Counted from the stretch's first letter, positions 33,570 through 42,247 are shown. The stretch is DNA of 64,000 bases from an uncultured Eubacteriales bacterium (GCA_900544765.1 UQWI01000009.1:1-64000), one strand, 5' to 3'. Numbers and translations: made by a program. The notes: generated from the sequence alone by a model not told the origin.

Positions 33570-33600
33570 CGCCGCTCGGCAAAGTGCCGCGGCGGCTTTT
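33570..33600 (+). terminator. Hairpin upstream of nadE
   Basis: AACCGCCGC and GCGGCGGCTTTTTG with a 13-base loop containing TCGGCAAAGTGCC, which can form its own small stem. It reads as a plus-strand terminator that isolates nadE from the twin-RNA locus. Confidence 0.65.
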
Positions 33601-33603
33601 TGC

Positions 33604-33632
33604 TTGCATCGCGCCGGCGAACGTGGTATCAT
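33604..33632 (+). promoter_or_regulatory. nadE promoter
   Basis: TTGCAT (33604-33609), 17-bp spacer, TATCAT (33627-33632), 55 bases before the start codon. Confidence 0.6.
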
Positions 33633-33687
33633 TTTATATATGAGAAGAGAGCTTGGAAAGAATCCAAGTAGAGGAAGGTCATTTCTT

Positions 33688-34416
33688 ATGAGAGACTACA
33701 AGGCCGAATTTGAAAAGCGCGTGGAGTTTATCCGCGCCCGTCTCGCCGAGGCTCACTGCGCCGGTATAGTCTACGGCAACTCCGGCGGCAAGGACAGCGC
33801 CCTCGTCGGCATCCTGTGCAAGGCCGCCTGCGACAGCACAGTCGGCATAATCATGCCCTGCGCCAGCCGCCGCAACTACGGCATTGACAGGGACGACGGC
33901 ATGGAGGTAGCCGAGCAGTTCAACATCGAGACGCGCACTGTCGATTTGACGCCCGTGCGCGAGGCAGAGCTCGCCGCTCTCGAGGGCGTAACTGAGCTCA
34001 CCGACATGGCTGTAGCAAACATAGCCCCGCGCCTGCGCATGATAACGCTCTACGCTGTCGCCCACGCAGAAAACCGGCTCGTCGCCGGCACCGGCAACGC
34101 CAGCGAGGCCTACGTCGGCTACTTCACCAAGTGGGGCGACGGCGCGCACGACTTCAACCCCATCGCGGACTTGACCGTCACCGAAATCTACGAGTTCCTC
34201 GAATATCTGCACGCCCCGCGCTCCATAATTGAAAAGGCGCCCAGCGCAGGCCTCTTCGAGGGCCAGACCGACGAGTCCGAAATGGGCATCACCTACGCCG
34301 CCATCGACGCGTATCTCAGCGGCGGCGAGGTCAGCGGCCACGACCGCGAGGTCATAGAGCGCATGCACGCCCGCAGCGAGCACAAGCGCGCCCCCATCGC
34401 GAGCTACAAGGGCTGA
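33688..34416 (+). CDS. nadE: NH3-dependent NAD+ synthetase
   Basis: Last step of NAD synthesis: adenylation of nicotinate adenine dinucleotide and amidation with ammonia. 242 residues with no glutaminase domain. The PP-loop GNSGGKDSALVG is at about 30-41; GTGNASEAYVGYFTKWGDGAHDFNPIADL near 136-164 and KAPSAGLFEGQTDESEMGITYAAID near 190 are family signatures. ATG 33688 follows GAGGAAGG. The DUF6508-like gene follows after three bases. Confidence 0.96.
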   Translation: MRDYKAEFEKRVEFIRARLAEAHCAGIVYGNSGGKDSALVGILCKAACDSTVGIIMPCASRRNYGIDRDDGMEVAEQFNIETRTVDLTPVREAELAALEGVTELTDMAVANIAPRLRMITLYAVAHAENRLVAGTGNASEAYVGYFTKWGDGAHDFNPIADLTVTEIYEFLEYLHAPRSIIEKAPSAGLFEGQTDESEMGITYAAIDAYLSGGEVSGHDREVIERMHARSEHKRAPIASYKG

Positions 34417-34419
34417 GCC

Positions 34420-34818
34420 GTGGGAAGGTTCTCGCCGCTGACGGCTCACCTGTCTGCAATGCAGCCCCCGGCGGGCGAATGGATAGCGTACACCCGGCAC
34501 GACGGTTCACCCGAAAGCCCCATACAGCTCCCGTGGGTGAAATACCGCGCCGAAATAGCCCGCTTTATGGACGATGTCAACCAATTTGCCATAAGCAGCC
34601 CCGAGCTCGGGCCGAGGAGCTACGGCGGCATTCTTGAGCGCGCCGGGGTCAAGTCCCTCTATGGCGCCGACGTGTCCTCGCTGGACGCGCTCACAGTCTG
34701 CGCCGTCATCGTGGCGGCCGTCCGCAGCGAGCGCTTCTGTGAGGGGGCGGTTTACAGCTTCGTGGAGTGCGGCCAGGCGCGCCGCTGCCTGGAACGCCTC
34801 GCCGAGTTGGACGGGTAA
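34420..34818 (+). CDS. DUF6508-like protein
   Basis: 132 residues. The layout LPWVKYRAEIARFMDDV near 38 and a C-terminal LTVCAVIVAAVRSERFCEGAVYSFVECGQARRCLERL matches, from memory, DUF6508, whose function is unknown. The start is GTG 34420, three bases after the nadE stop, with AAGGGC upstream, so it is translationally coupled. A terminator follows. Confidence 0.72.
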   Translation: MGRFSPLTAHLSAMQPPAGEWIAYTRHDGSPESPIQLPWVKYRAEIARFMDDVNQFAISSPELGPRSYGGILERAGVKSLYGADVSSLDALTVCAVIVAAVRSERFCEGAVYSFVECGQARRCLERLAELDG

Positions 34819-34832
34819 AGTCAATAAAGTTG

Positions 34833-34870
34833 AAGCTCCAAAGCCTGTTTTGCAGGTTTTGGAGCTTTTT
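34833..34870 (+). terminator. Terminator of the nadE operon
   Basis: AAGCTCCAAAGCCTG and CAGGTTTTGGAGCTTTTT form a long stem with one bulge and a T-tract. Confidence 0.9.
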
Positions 34871-34882
34871 CATAAATTTAAC

Positions 34883-34967
34883 GTGCTATATTTCGCACAT
34901 CCGTGAATTGACCTTAATCTTCCTGTGCGGTATACTTAACACAAGTGGTGTGGTACATTTCGCACAC
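34883..34967 (+). promoter_or_regulatory. Promoter flanked by two repeated operators
   Basis: TTGACC (34908-34913), 17-bp spacer, TATACT (34931-34936). Upstream GTGCTATATTTCGCAC (34883-34898) and downstream GTGTGGTACATTTCGCACAC (34948-34967) are near-copies, each an inverted GTG..CAC repeat around TA(T/C)ATTTCG. The pair brackets the promoter, a layout suited to repression. The XRE protein encoded at the end of this operon is the obvious candidate ligand. Confidence 0.65.
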
Positions 34968-35076
34968 TATGTTTTGAAGCGCGCATGGCTTTATGCAAGA
35001 TTCGGCTTTGGCAGCACCGTGGACTGGCTGAAAACTCGTCCGCCGGCCGGTATTGCAGAATGATACGGAGGTAAAA

Positions 35077-35523
35077 ATGAAAAAGCTGCTCAATCTGTGG
35101 ATGCGTTTAAAGGATAATTTCTTTAACACCGAGTACGGAAGCCTGCTCATCCAGCTCGCCACCGGTATATACCTGCTGTTTGTCGCCTCCAGCTTTCTTG
35201 CGAAGGCGCGGTATTTTGAAACCTATTTCTGGGAATGGGCTGCGGTGAGCGCCGTACTCTACGGTCTCGTAAACTACGACAAGGTAAAGCGCAGGCACGA
35301 CGAGATGGTCAGCTCCATTTACGCCCTGATAGACTCTTTCACGGTCAAATTGGACCATTTGTTTATAGAGCTGATGCTGCTCGTCGGGCTATTAGTGTAT
35401 CTCCTCTGCGGCGCAGAGGTCACTGCTCGGGTCCTGGTCATGTCCGCCGCTGTATACTATGCCGTTATCTCGGCCATCCGTCTCATGATGTTCCGCCGCT
35501 ATGACCGGGCGGGGATTGAATAG
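35077..35523 (+). CDS. Small integral membrane protein
   Basis: 148 residues with four predicted helices (about 24-44, 49-66, 92-112, 118-138) and a charged loop VNYDKVKRRHDEMVSS between pairs. No recognised family. ATG 35077 follows CGGAGG. It leads a three-gene operon that ends in an XRE regulator, an arrangement common for autoregulated membrane modules in Clostridia. Confidence 0.75.
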   Translation: MKKLLNLWMRLKDNFFNTEYGSLLIQLATGIYLLFVASSFLAKARYFETYFWEWAAVSAVLYGLVNYDKVKRRHDEMVSSIYALIDSFTVKLDHLFIELMLLVGLLVYLLCGAEVTARVLVMSAAVYYAVISAIRLMMFRRYDRAGIE

Positions 35524-35537
35524 TTGGGGATGCCGTG

Positions 35538-35801
35538 ATGAAAGAGCGCTTTTCTTCCGTGTTCAGCCCGCAGCGGCACAGACGGCTGGGCGTGCATTTT
35601 GGAATATGGCTCTGGGTCGCCCTATCCGCCTACGCCTTCGGCCTGGCGCTGTGGCGCGTCTGCGTCCCGCCGGATGTGCTTCCGGACGTCCTGAAGCTGA
35701 TGTTCAACGCAGCATGGCTCGTACTGCTCGCCTGCGCCGCATTCATCCCCCGCGCGCTGGCCTTTATCTACTACGACAGGGACGGATTTGAAAATGACTG
35801 A
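35538..35801 (+). CDS. Two-helix membrane protein
   Basis: 87 residues with two helices (about 20-42 and 55-78) and a basic start MKERFSSVFSPQRHRR. Unrecognised. GGGGA lies seven bases before ATG 35538. Its stop overlaps the start of the XRE gene by 8 bp, indicating coupled synthesis of membrane protein and regulator. Confidence 0.75.
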   Translation: MKERFSSVFSPQRHRRLGVHFGIWLWVALSAYAFGLALWRVCVPPDVLPDVLKLMFNAAWLVLLACAAFIPRALAFIYYDRDGFEND

Positions 35802-36009
35802 CGACAACATCCTGCTCAAAAACGACATAAGCGTCTACCGCGAGCGCGCGGGCATCACGCAGCTCGCGCTCGCCGAAGCCTGCGGCGTGCGGCGGGAGAC
35901 CATCGTCAATCTCGAGCGCGGAAAATACAATCCCTCGCTCAAGCTGGCGCTGAAGATATGCGCCGTACTCGAAGCGAGGATTGAGGACCTGTTCTGGCTG
36001 GAGGGGTGA
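35794..36009 (+). CDS. XRE-family regulator (YgzD-like)
   Basis: 71 residues: ISVYRERAGITQLALAEACGVRRETIVNLERGKYNPSLKLALKICAVLEARIEDLFWLEG, the compact clostridial HTH type that often accompanies small membrane proteins. ATG 35794 lies inside the previous gene. Likely represses its own operon through the GTG..CAC sites upstream of 35077. Confidence 0.9.
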   Translation: MTDDNILLKNDISVYRERAGITQLALAEACGVRRETIVNLERGKYNPSLKLALKICAVLEARIEDLFWLEG

Positions 36010-36012
36010 ATT

Positions 36013-36570
36013 TCACGCCTCCAGCTTTCTTTTTGCGCCGCTGACCGACTTGATGAAGGCCACAGTGGCCTTCCAGCAGAGCAGGCCCAGCGCGATGAGC
36101 AATACGCCGGTGAGACAGACGAGCACGAAGCCGAGCCACGGTTCGGCCGTCCAGCCGCCTACCTGGAACATGACCCAGGGCAGGTCGACGCCTACGAGCT
36201 CGCAGGCCAGGTTCACCACGCCGATTATCGGGCAGGCCGCGCCGCAGAGCAGGAAGGCCGCAGCGCAGATGCTGGTGACCGGCAGGATGATAATCCCGCC
36301 AAGGCCCGCATAACTGTAAAGCGCGGCGACCAGCCCCAGCCTGCGCCACGAAAAACGCGGCGACCTGGCTATCGCGTCTCCCAGGTACCCGCCGGCGAGC
36401 TCCTTCGCGCTGCCCAGGCGCGCGACTATCTGCTCCGGCGTCATCCCCCCGGAGACGAGCTCCGCTATCTCGCTTTTGAGCTCGTTCACTATGTCCACAC
36501 GCTCCGCCACCGGCAGACGCCTGAGCCGGCGGTCAACCTCGCCGAGATATTTTTCCATGAAGTCATTCAT
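36013..36570 (-). CDS. DUF1700/HAAS-domain membrane protein
   Basis: 185 residues. The N-terminal HAAS region (MNDFMEKYLGEVDRRLRRLPVAERVDIVNEL, then GMTPEQIVARLGSAKELAGGYL) is followed by two to four membrane helices (about 85-120, 145-172). Such proteins are co-transcribed with PadR regulators and influence membrane stress or transport; mechanism unknown. The start at ATG 36570 has AAAGGGG eight bases upstream and lies within the padR end. Confidence 0.85.
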   Translation of the reverse strand: MNDFMEKYLGEVDRRLRRLPVAERVDIVNELKSEIAELVSGGMTPEQIVARLGSAKELAGGYLGDAIARSPRFSWRRLGLVAALYSYAGLGGIIILPVTSICAAAFLLCGAACPIIGVVNLACELVGVDLPWVMFQVGGWTAEPWLGFVLVCLTGVLLIALGLLCWKATVAFIKSVSGAKRKLEA

Positions 36571-36907
36571 TGTCATCACCCCTTTCCAAGCCCTCTATGG
36601 CCTCGCACAGCTCTCTCCATTCGCTCCGCATGGCCTCCAGGTATTCCAGCCCGGCCTCAGTTATGGTGTAATATTTTCGCGGCGGCAGTCCCTCGGCCGT
36701 CTCCTGCCAAAAGCTCGTCAGGCATCCGTCCTTTTGCAGCCTGCGCAGCAGCGGATAGACCGTGCTCTCCTTTGCCGCAACTATCGGACGGCTCTCGAGC
36801 CGGCTTATTATCTCGTAACCGTAGCGCGGCGCGCGCGATATCAGAAGCAATACGCAAAATTCAAGCGTCCCCCGCTTTATCTGGCTGCGCCATTCGTCTA
36901 TGTTCAT
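36563..36907 (-). CDS. PadR-family transcriptional regulator
   Basis: 114 residues, winged helix: IKRGTLEFCVLLLISRAPRYGYEIISRLE near 9-37, ESTVYPLLRRLQKDGCLTSFW near 47-67, and GLPPRKYYTITEAGLEYL near 73-90, then a dimerisation helix. GGGAGGCGAGG precedes the ATG. It overlaps the DUF1700 gene, the usual pair. Confidence 0.95.
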   Translation of the reverse strand: MNIDEWRSQIKRGTLEFCVLLLISRAPRYGYEIISRLESRPIVAAKESTVYPLLRRLQKDGCLTSFWQETAEGLPPRKYYTITEAGLEYLEAMRSEWRELCEAIEGLERGDDNE

Positions 36908-36928
36908 TGCCTCGCCTCCCGAGGGTAC

Positions 36929-36957
36929 ATCGTACTACATAGTATATAGTCTGTCAA
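36929..36957 (-). promoter_or_regulatory. padR promoter with embedded operator
   Basis: Minus strand TTGACA (36957-36952), 17-bp spacer, TACGAT (36934-36929). The palindrome TACTATGTAGTA (36944-36933) occupies the spacer and reaches the -10, placed for autorepression by PadR. Confidence 0.7.
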
Positions 36958-37030
36958 GGGTGTATTGTGAAGCGATGGCGGCCCATGGTCACTCTGAGAC
37001 CAGAACCACGTTAAATAGTTCGCAAATAGT

Positions 37031-37059
37031 TTGACAAACTGGGCAATATGTACTATAAT
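37031..37059 (+). promoter_or_regulatory. Consensus promoter of the 2-hydroxyacyl-CoA dehydratase operon
   Basis: TTGACA (37031-37036), 17-bp spacer, TATAAT (37054-37059): a full consensus sigma-70-type promoter, with an AAATAGTT direct repeat just upstream (about 37012-37031). The leader is about 85 bases. Confidence 0.85.
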
Positions 37060-37150
37060 TTTTCTACATACGAAATATTACTTGTGCAATTATCAGAGTA
37101 ATACAGAGGGAAAATCAGGGCTATTTTAATGTTCTAAAAGGGGGCTAAAC

Positions 37151-38347
37151 ATGAAGGACCTAAAACACCTCATCTACTTTGAGGACTTGCTGCAGGAGGC
37201 TCAGAACGAGCTGGTGACGCAGGCAGTAAACGAGGGCAAGCTGGCTTTGGGCTACAACTGCTACTACATACCCGAGGTGCTGCTGAACCTGCCCGGCTGC
37301 TTCTCCTCCCGTCTGCGCGCGCCGCGCTGCTCCTCGCCGGACATTGCGACCTACTACATGACAAACCGCAACTGTCCCTACGTCCGCAGCATACTTGAGC
37401 GCGCCATTGAAGGCGGCTACAACTACCTGAGCGCCCTCTTCGGGGCCGAGGGCTGCGCGGCGATGGAGCGCATGGAGGAGCACTTCTTCCTGCTCAACCC
37501 CGTAAAGCACGACAATTTCTTCGTCACCATCATCGACCCGCCGATGAAGGGCGACCAGACCAGTCTCGACTACTACAAGGCGCAGCTTATGCTCAAGGTG
37601 GTGGAGCCGCTGCGCGACAAGCTGGGCGTCGACGTGAGCGAGGACGCCATGCGCCGCGCAGTCAGCGATTTCAACGAGCTGTGCCGCGTCGTGACGGAGA
37701 TAGGCAACTTCCGCAAGCTGGACAATCCGCCGATAACGGGATATGAGTTCCACGTCATCCAGCTTGTGAGCCAGGTGTGTCCGCACGAGCTCATCCTGCC
37801 CTACCTCAAGGAGACGCTCGAGGAGATAAAGACCCGTGAGCCGGAGCCGGTATTCCCCTTCCGCGCTCGCATAGCCATAGCGGGCAGCGAGATTGACGAC
37901 CCCGAGTTCACGAAGCTCGTGGAGATGTGCGGCGCGATGGTCGTGGCCGACCGCTACTGCTTCGGCAGCTTCCCGAGCCGCGAGGAAATTGAGATACGCG
38001 ACGGCGAGAGCGCCTTCGACGCAATTTGCCGCCACTACCTGCACTGGAACCAGTGCGCCCGCTTCATGTCCGGCGACAAGATAGACCAGCGCCATACTGA
38101 GCTCAAACGGCTTGTGGACGAGTACAAGGCCGACGGCATCGTCTACGAGAGCATGAAGTTCTGTGAGTTCTGGAGCTATGAGAAGGTCCTGGCCTCGCAT
38201 GTGCTGCAAACCGAGATGGGTATCCCCTGCTGCACCATAGAGAAAGAATACGCCCTCGGCTCCATAGGCCAGCTGCGCACGCGCTTCCAGGCCTTCGTCG
38301 AGAGCCTGGAGATCAAAAAGATTCAGGCAGAGGAGGTAAGACGATGA
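37151..38347 (+). CDS. 2-hydroxyacyl-CoA dehydratase family subunit (shorter)
   Basis: 398 residues of the HgdB/FldB-like, benzoyl-CoA-reductase-related D-component fold. N-terminal GYNCYYIPEVLLNLPGCFSSRLRAPRCSSPD near 33-63, RNCPYVRSILERAIEGGY near 73, and a C-terminal KFCEFWSYEKV near 336 supply candidate cysteines for a [4Fe-4S] cluster. The family removes water from 2-hydroxyacyl-CoA by one-electron chemistry and needs an ATP-dependent activator, which is absent here, as is a CoA transferase. It is coupled by ATGA to the 533-residue partner. Substrate unknown. Confidence 0.8.
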   Translation: MKDLKHLIYFEDLLQEAQNELVTQAVNEGKLALGYNCYYIPEVLLNLPGCFSSRLRAPRCSSPDIATYYMTNRNCPYVRSILERAIEGGYNYLSALFGAEGCAAMERMEEHFFLLNPVKHDNFFVTIIDPPMKGDQTSLDYYKAQLMLKVVEPLRDKLGVDVSEDAMRRAVSDFNELCRVVTEIGNFRKLDNPPITGYEFHVIQLVSQVCPHELILPYLKETLEEIKTREPEPVFPFRARIAIAGSEIDDPEFTKLVEMCGAMVVADRYCFGSFPSREEIEIRDGESAFDAICRHYLHWNQCARFMSGDKIDQRHTELKRLVDEYKADGIVYESMKFCEFWSYEKVLASHVLQTEMGIPCCTIEKEYALGSIGQLRTRFQAFVESLEIKKIQAEEVRR

Positions 38348-39945
38348 AAAATCCCATAACGGCGTTCATAGACAAGAAGCTCCAGAAGTTTGACCCCGTC
38401 TGGCAGGCCGAAAACGGAAAGGGCGGACTGCGCAGCCGCTACCATGACAAGACCGGCATTGCCAAGTACCGCGAGTGGCGCGGCGTGCACGACACCTTCT
38501 CGGACTATCTGGCCTGGCTTAACAACCTCAAGAGCATGGGGCTCATGGTTGCCAGCGCCCCGCTGCCTGTGCTCAAGGGTATCTGGGAGTACCGCTGGAT
38601 GGGCTCCTACCTCGGCACCTTTGCCTTCATCGACCGCCTCTTTGAGGGCTACCGCGGCCCGGAGCTCAAGATTGCCCACTTGAACATGCATGCCATCGTG
38701 CAGAGCCTGACCAAGAAGATAGCGCTCGTCCTGGCAAACGACAGGCGTCTCGGCGGCGGCCCGCTCTCCGACAAGATGGTGCCCATGGACGAGGTCCTGC
38801 CCCCGCTCTTTATGTGCGGCTTCCCCAACCTTATTCCCATCCCGCTGCAGACCCTGCCCGAGTTCATAATCTGCGACATCGACCAGCAGCTCGAGCCGTT
38901 CTACATAGACGTGGCCGAGAGCTTCGGTCTCGCCGCCGACGTCTGCTCCCGCTGCTCGGCCGAGACGGGCGTCACGTTCAACGACGACTTCCCGCTCATC
39001 GGCAAGGCCTTCCTCTCCACGAACATGCCCTGCAACGCCAGCGAGGCGACCAGCATGTTCCAGCGCCGGAGGATAGACCTGCCCGACTTCCCCGTCACGC
39101 TCGCCATGATACACAACGAGCCCGGCGCGCACCCGTATTCCACTCAGGTGCTGCGCGACGCCATCAAGTTCATCGAGGACGAGTACAACGAGGTCTACGA
39201 CTGGGACGCCCTGTTCGCCCGCGCCAAGCAGATGAACGAGCAGAACACAATCGAGCTCGAGAAGTGGGACTTCTTCAAAACCGAGTACAGCGCCCTGTGC
39301 GGCATCGCCGAGACGCTCTACCGCCTCTACGCCTGGGCCAGCGTCAACGGCCAGGAGGACTATTTCACCAAGGTGGACCGCAAGGTCATCAAGATTATGC
39401 GCCGCAGCTACGAGAAGAAGCACAAGCCCTTCGGCGGCAAGACGCGCCACCGAGCCTTCCTCTGGGGGCCGAGCGCGGTGTACTACACCGACTTCCCGAC
39501 CTGGATACAGAACTGCTGGGGCGTAAACATTGTTCTGAACATGGACTCCACCATGGGCCACAACATGATAGACACCGAGGATCCCGAGCAGGCCATAAAG
39601 GACCTCGCGCTCTTCTCGGAAAAGGGCGTCATGCGCCACCACGCCGTCGGCGGCTGGGACAACGTCAACGCCGTCTGGGACTGGGCCAAGAACTTCAACT
39701 GCGACATGGTGCTCATGAACGACAACGTCGCCTGCAAGGGCATGAACGGCGTCCACGCCATGATGGAGGAACAGGCGCGCGACCTCGGCCTGTACTTCAT
39801 CTTCGTCGAGCATGACCTCGAGGACTGCCGCACCATCTCTCGTCGGGACATGCGCAACATTGTCAACAACTACATGTCCGTCGTAGTCGGCGAAGAGCCG
39901 CTCGACCCGACCCTCGTGGACTTCGACGACTCCGAGGCCTGGTAA
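38344..39945 (+). CDS. 2-hydroxyacyl-CoA dehydratase family subunit (longer)
   Basis: 533 residues, an enlarged relative of the same family with a long N-terminal section (about 1-140) before the core. Core cysteines occur in LPPLFMCGFPNL near 159, AADVCSRCSAETG near 199 and TNMPCNAS near 228, with late ones in NDNVACKGM and EDCRTISRRDMRN near 495, the position where partners bind the cluster. It probably forms a heterodimer with the preceding product. The N-terminus contains TFSDYLAWLNNLKSMGL. It is overlapped by its partner and followed by a small membrane protein. Confidence 0.78.
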   Translation: MKNPITAFIDKKLQKFDPVWQAENGKGGLRSRYHDKTGIAKYREWRGVHDTFSDYLAWLNNLKSMGLMVASAPLPVLKGIWEYRWMGSYLGTFAFIDRLFEGYRGPELKIAHLNMHAIVQSLTKKIALVLANDRRLGGGPLSDKMVPMDEVLPPLFMCGFPNLIPIPLQTLPEFIICDIDQQLEPFYIDVAESFGLAADVCSRCSAETGVTFNDDFPLIGKAFLSTNMPCNASEATSMFQRRRIDLPDFPVTLAMIHNEPGAHPYSTQVLRDAIKFIEDEYNEVYDWDALFARAKQMNEQNTIELEKWDFFKTEYSALCGIAETLYRLYAWASVNGQEDYFTKVDRKVIKIMRRSYEKKHKPFGGKTRHRAFLWGPSAVYYTDFPTWIQNCWGVNIVLNMDSTMGHNMIDTEDPEQAIKDLALFSEKGVMRHHAVGGWDNVNAVWDWAKNFNCDMVLMNDNVACKGMNGVHAMMEEQARDLGLYFIFVEHDLEDCRTISRRDMRNIVNNYMSVVVGEEPLDPTLVDFDDSEAW

Positions 39946-39960
39946 GAAAGGATGGTGCAC

Positions 39961-40137
39961 ATGAAAAAGAAGCTGCTCGGTATATTCGCAAAGCTCGCGC
40001 TGCTGCTCTTCGGCGCTTTCGTCGCAACCTTCACCATATATATGTTCAACCTGGAGAACAAGCTCATATACTATGTGATCCGCCCCTTCCTCAACAAGCA
40101 CTACGACAGCCAAAAGCGCGACAGAAGGATAGTGTAA
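39961..40137 (+). CDS. Small single-pass membrane protein of the dehydratase operon
   Basis: 58 residues: one helix (about 5-30, KLLGIFAKLALLLFGAFVATFTIYMF) and a basic C-terminal tail HYDSQKRDRRIV. AAAGGATGG precedes ATG 39961, 15 bp after the preceding stop. No family recognised; it may anchor the enzyme at the membrane. Confidence 0.75.
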   Translation: MKKKLLGIFAKLALLLFGAFVATFTIYMFNLENKLIYYVIRPFLNKHYDSQKRDRRIV

Positions 40138-40181
40138 AACCTTCCCCCGTCGCCGCCGCAAGCTGCGCATCCTCCTCTCCC

Positions 40182-40204
40182 GTGGAGTGCACACTGCACT
40201 CCAC
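40182..40204. repeat. 10-bp-stem hairpin
   Basis: GTGGAGTGCA, loop CAC, TGCACTCCAC. It lies between the dehydratase operon and the typA terminator and may be the 3' end of the operon RNA. Nothing else is seen between 40138 and 40264. Confidence 0.55.
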
Positions 40205-40264
40205 AGGCCTTATAAAAGGCGGAAGCGGGCAAACCGGCGTTCACTCTTCGGTAGCTTTAGCATG

Positions 40265-40297
40265 AAAAACGGCCCCGGTTTTTACCGGGGCCGAAAT
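40265..40297 (-). terminator. Terminator of typA, probably bidirectional
   Basis: CGGCCCCGGT and ACCGGGGCCG with a TTTT loop; on the minus strand GTTTTTCA follows, three bases past the typA stop. Confidence 0.9.
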
Positions 40298-40299
40298 TT

Positions 40300-42135
40300 T
40301 CAGCTCTTATTCCCTTTCAGCGCCTTCATACGCTGGCTGTGGTCGAGGATGCGCTTGCGGATGCGCAGGTTCTTGGGCGTGACCTCCAGGAGCTCGTCGT
40401 CGGCGAGGAACTCCATGCACTGCTCCAGGCTCATCTGCCTGGGCGGCGTGAGGCGCAGCGCCTCATCGCTGCCTGCAGCCCGCATATTGGTCAGCTGCTT
40501 GCGGCGGCAGACGTTGACGGGGATGTCCTCGTTCTTGGGCGACTGTCCGACGACCATGCCCGCGTACACAGGCGTGCCGGGGCCGATAAACAGCGAGCCG
40601 CGCTCCTGGGCGTTGAACAGGCCGTAGGTGACTGCCTCGCCGGTCTCCCACGCGACAAGGGAGCCGGTGCCGCGGCGGCTGAGCTCGCCCTTGTAGGGCT
40701 CGTAGCGCTCAAACACGCTGGACATTATGCCCTCGCCCTTGGTGTCGGTGAGGAACTCGTTGCGGTAGCCGAAGAGGCCGCGCTCCGGGACGAAGAAGGT
40801 CGCCCTGGTACGGCTGCCCACGGGCATCATTTCGACGAACTCGCCCTTGCGCGAGCCGAGCTTTTCAATGACGGCGCCAATATACTCGCTGGGCACGTCG
40901 ACGACCACGCGCTCCACAGGCTCGCACTTCTTGCCGTCTATCTCCGCGAGCAGTACGCGCGGGGGGCTGACCGCAAACTCGTAGCCCTCGCGGCGCATGG
41001 TCTCTATGAGTATCGAAAGGCTCATCTCGCCGCGGCCCGCGACGTTGAAGCTGTCGGTGGAGTTTTCCACGTCGCTCACACGCAGGCTCACATCCTTGAG
41101 CGTCTCGCGGTAAAGCCGGTCGCGCAGCTGGCGGCTGGTCACGAATTTGCCCTCGCGTCCGGCAAAGGGGCTGTCGTTGACGGAGAAGGTCATTTCCATC
41201 GTCGGCGCGCTTATTTTCACGAACTCGATGGGCTCCACGGCCTCAGGCGAGCAGATGGTGTCGCCTATCGTGATGTCGCCGATGCCGCTCATGGCTATGA
41301 TGTTTCCGGCGGAGGCCTCCTGCACGGGTACGCGCTGCAAGCCCTCAAACTGGTAGAGGTTCACGGCCTTGGCCTTGCGGTGCGGGGTCTCGCGGTCGTG
41401 ATAGTTGCAGACGGCTATCTCGTCGTTGGCGTGGATAGTGCCGCGCTCAATGCGGCCTATGGCTATGCGTCCCACGAACTCGTTGTAGTCTATGCTGGAG
41501 ACGAGCATCTGGAAGGGCGCGTTCTCGTCGCCTTCCGGCGCCGGGATGTATTTTATAATGGTGTCGAACAGGGGCTTCAAATCCGTGCCCGGCACGTCGG
41601 GGCTGTAGCTGGCCGTGCCGTTGCGGCCGGAGCAGAAGAGCATGGGGGAGTCAAGCTGCTCATCCGTGCAGCCGAGGTCCATCAGCAGCTCCAGCACCTC
41701 GTCCACGACTTCCAGCACGCGCTGGTCGGGGCGGTCAATCTTGTTGAGCACAACTATGACGCGGTGGCCGAGCTCAAGGGCGCGGGAGAGCACGAAGCGG
41801 GTCTGGGGCATGGGGCCCTCGGCGGCGTCGACAAGAAGTATGACGCCGTTGACCATCTTGAGCACACGCTCCACCTCGCCGCCGAAGTCGGCGTGGCCCG
41901 GGGTGTCGACTATATTTATCTTGTAGCCGTCGTAACGCACGGCGGTGTTCTTGGCGAGTATGGTTATACCGCGCTCGCGCTCGAGGTCGCCGGAGTCCAT
42001 GACCCTGTCGGCTACCTCCTGATTCTCGCGGAACACACCGGCCTGCTTGAGCATCTCGTCAACGAGAGTGGTCTTGCCGTGGTCGACGTGCGCGATGATT
42101 GCTACGTTTCTCAGCTTGTCCAAATATATCACCAT
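40300..42135 (-). CDS. typA: Ribosome-associated GTPase TypA/BipA
   Basis: 611-residue translational GTPase with a role in ribosome assembly and stress. G1 AHVDHGKTT at about 14-22, RGITI G2, DTPGHADF G3, NKID G4. EF-G-like domains II, III and V and the BipA-specific C-terminus (MSSVFERYEPYKGELSRRGTGSLVAWETG, then FIGPGTPVYAGMVVGQSPKNEDIPVNVCRRKQLTNMR) are intact. The start is uncertain: ATG 42135 or TTG 42123 (LDKLRN). The latter has a better-spaced GGATGG. Confidence 0.96.
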   Translation of the reverse strand: MVIYLDKLRNVAIIAHVDHGKTTLVDEMLKQAGVFRENQEVADRVMDSGDLERERGITILAKNTAVRYDGYKINIVDTPGHADFGGEVERVLKMVNGVILLVDAAEGPMPQTRFVLSRALELGHRVIVVLNKIDRPDQRVLEVVDEVLELLMDLGCTDEQLDSPMLFCSGRNGTASYSPDVPGTDLKPLFDTIIKYIPAPEGDENAPFQMLVSSIDYNEFVGRIAIGRIERGTIHANDEIAVCNYHDRETPHRKAKAVNLYQFEGLQRVPVQEASAGNIIAMSGIGDITIGDTICSPEAVEPIEFVKISAPTMEMTFSVNDSPFAGREGKFVTSRQLRDRLYRETLKDVSLRVSDVENSTDSFNVAGRGEMSLSILIETMRREGYEFAVSPPRVLLAEIDGKKCEPVERVVVDVPSEYIGAVIEKLGSRKGEFVEMMPVGSRTRATFFVPERGLFGYRNEFLTDTKGEGIMSSVFERYEPYKGELSRRGTGSLVAWETGEAVTYGLFNAQERGSLFIGPGTPVYAGMVVGQSPKNEDIPVNVCRRKQLTNMRAAGSDEALRLTPPRQMSLEQCMEFLADDELLEVTPKNLRIRKRILDHSQRMKALKGNKS

Positions 42136-42247
42136 CCGACTGTATTCACAAACCTGTATTTTAGCACCCAGCCGTAAAATTTGCAAGCGAGATTTCACAC
42201 CTTACCCCAAAAACCGCATCATTTCCGCCCCTGCCGCGCCTGCGGCG

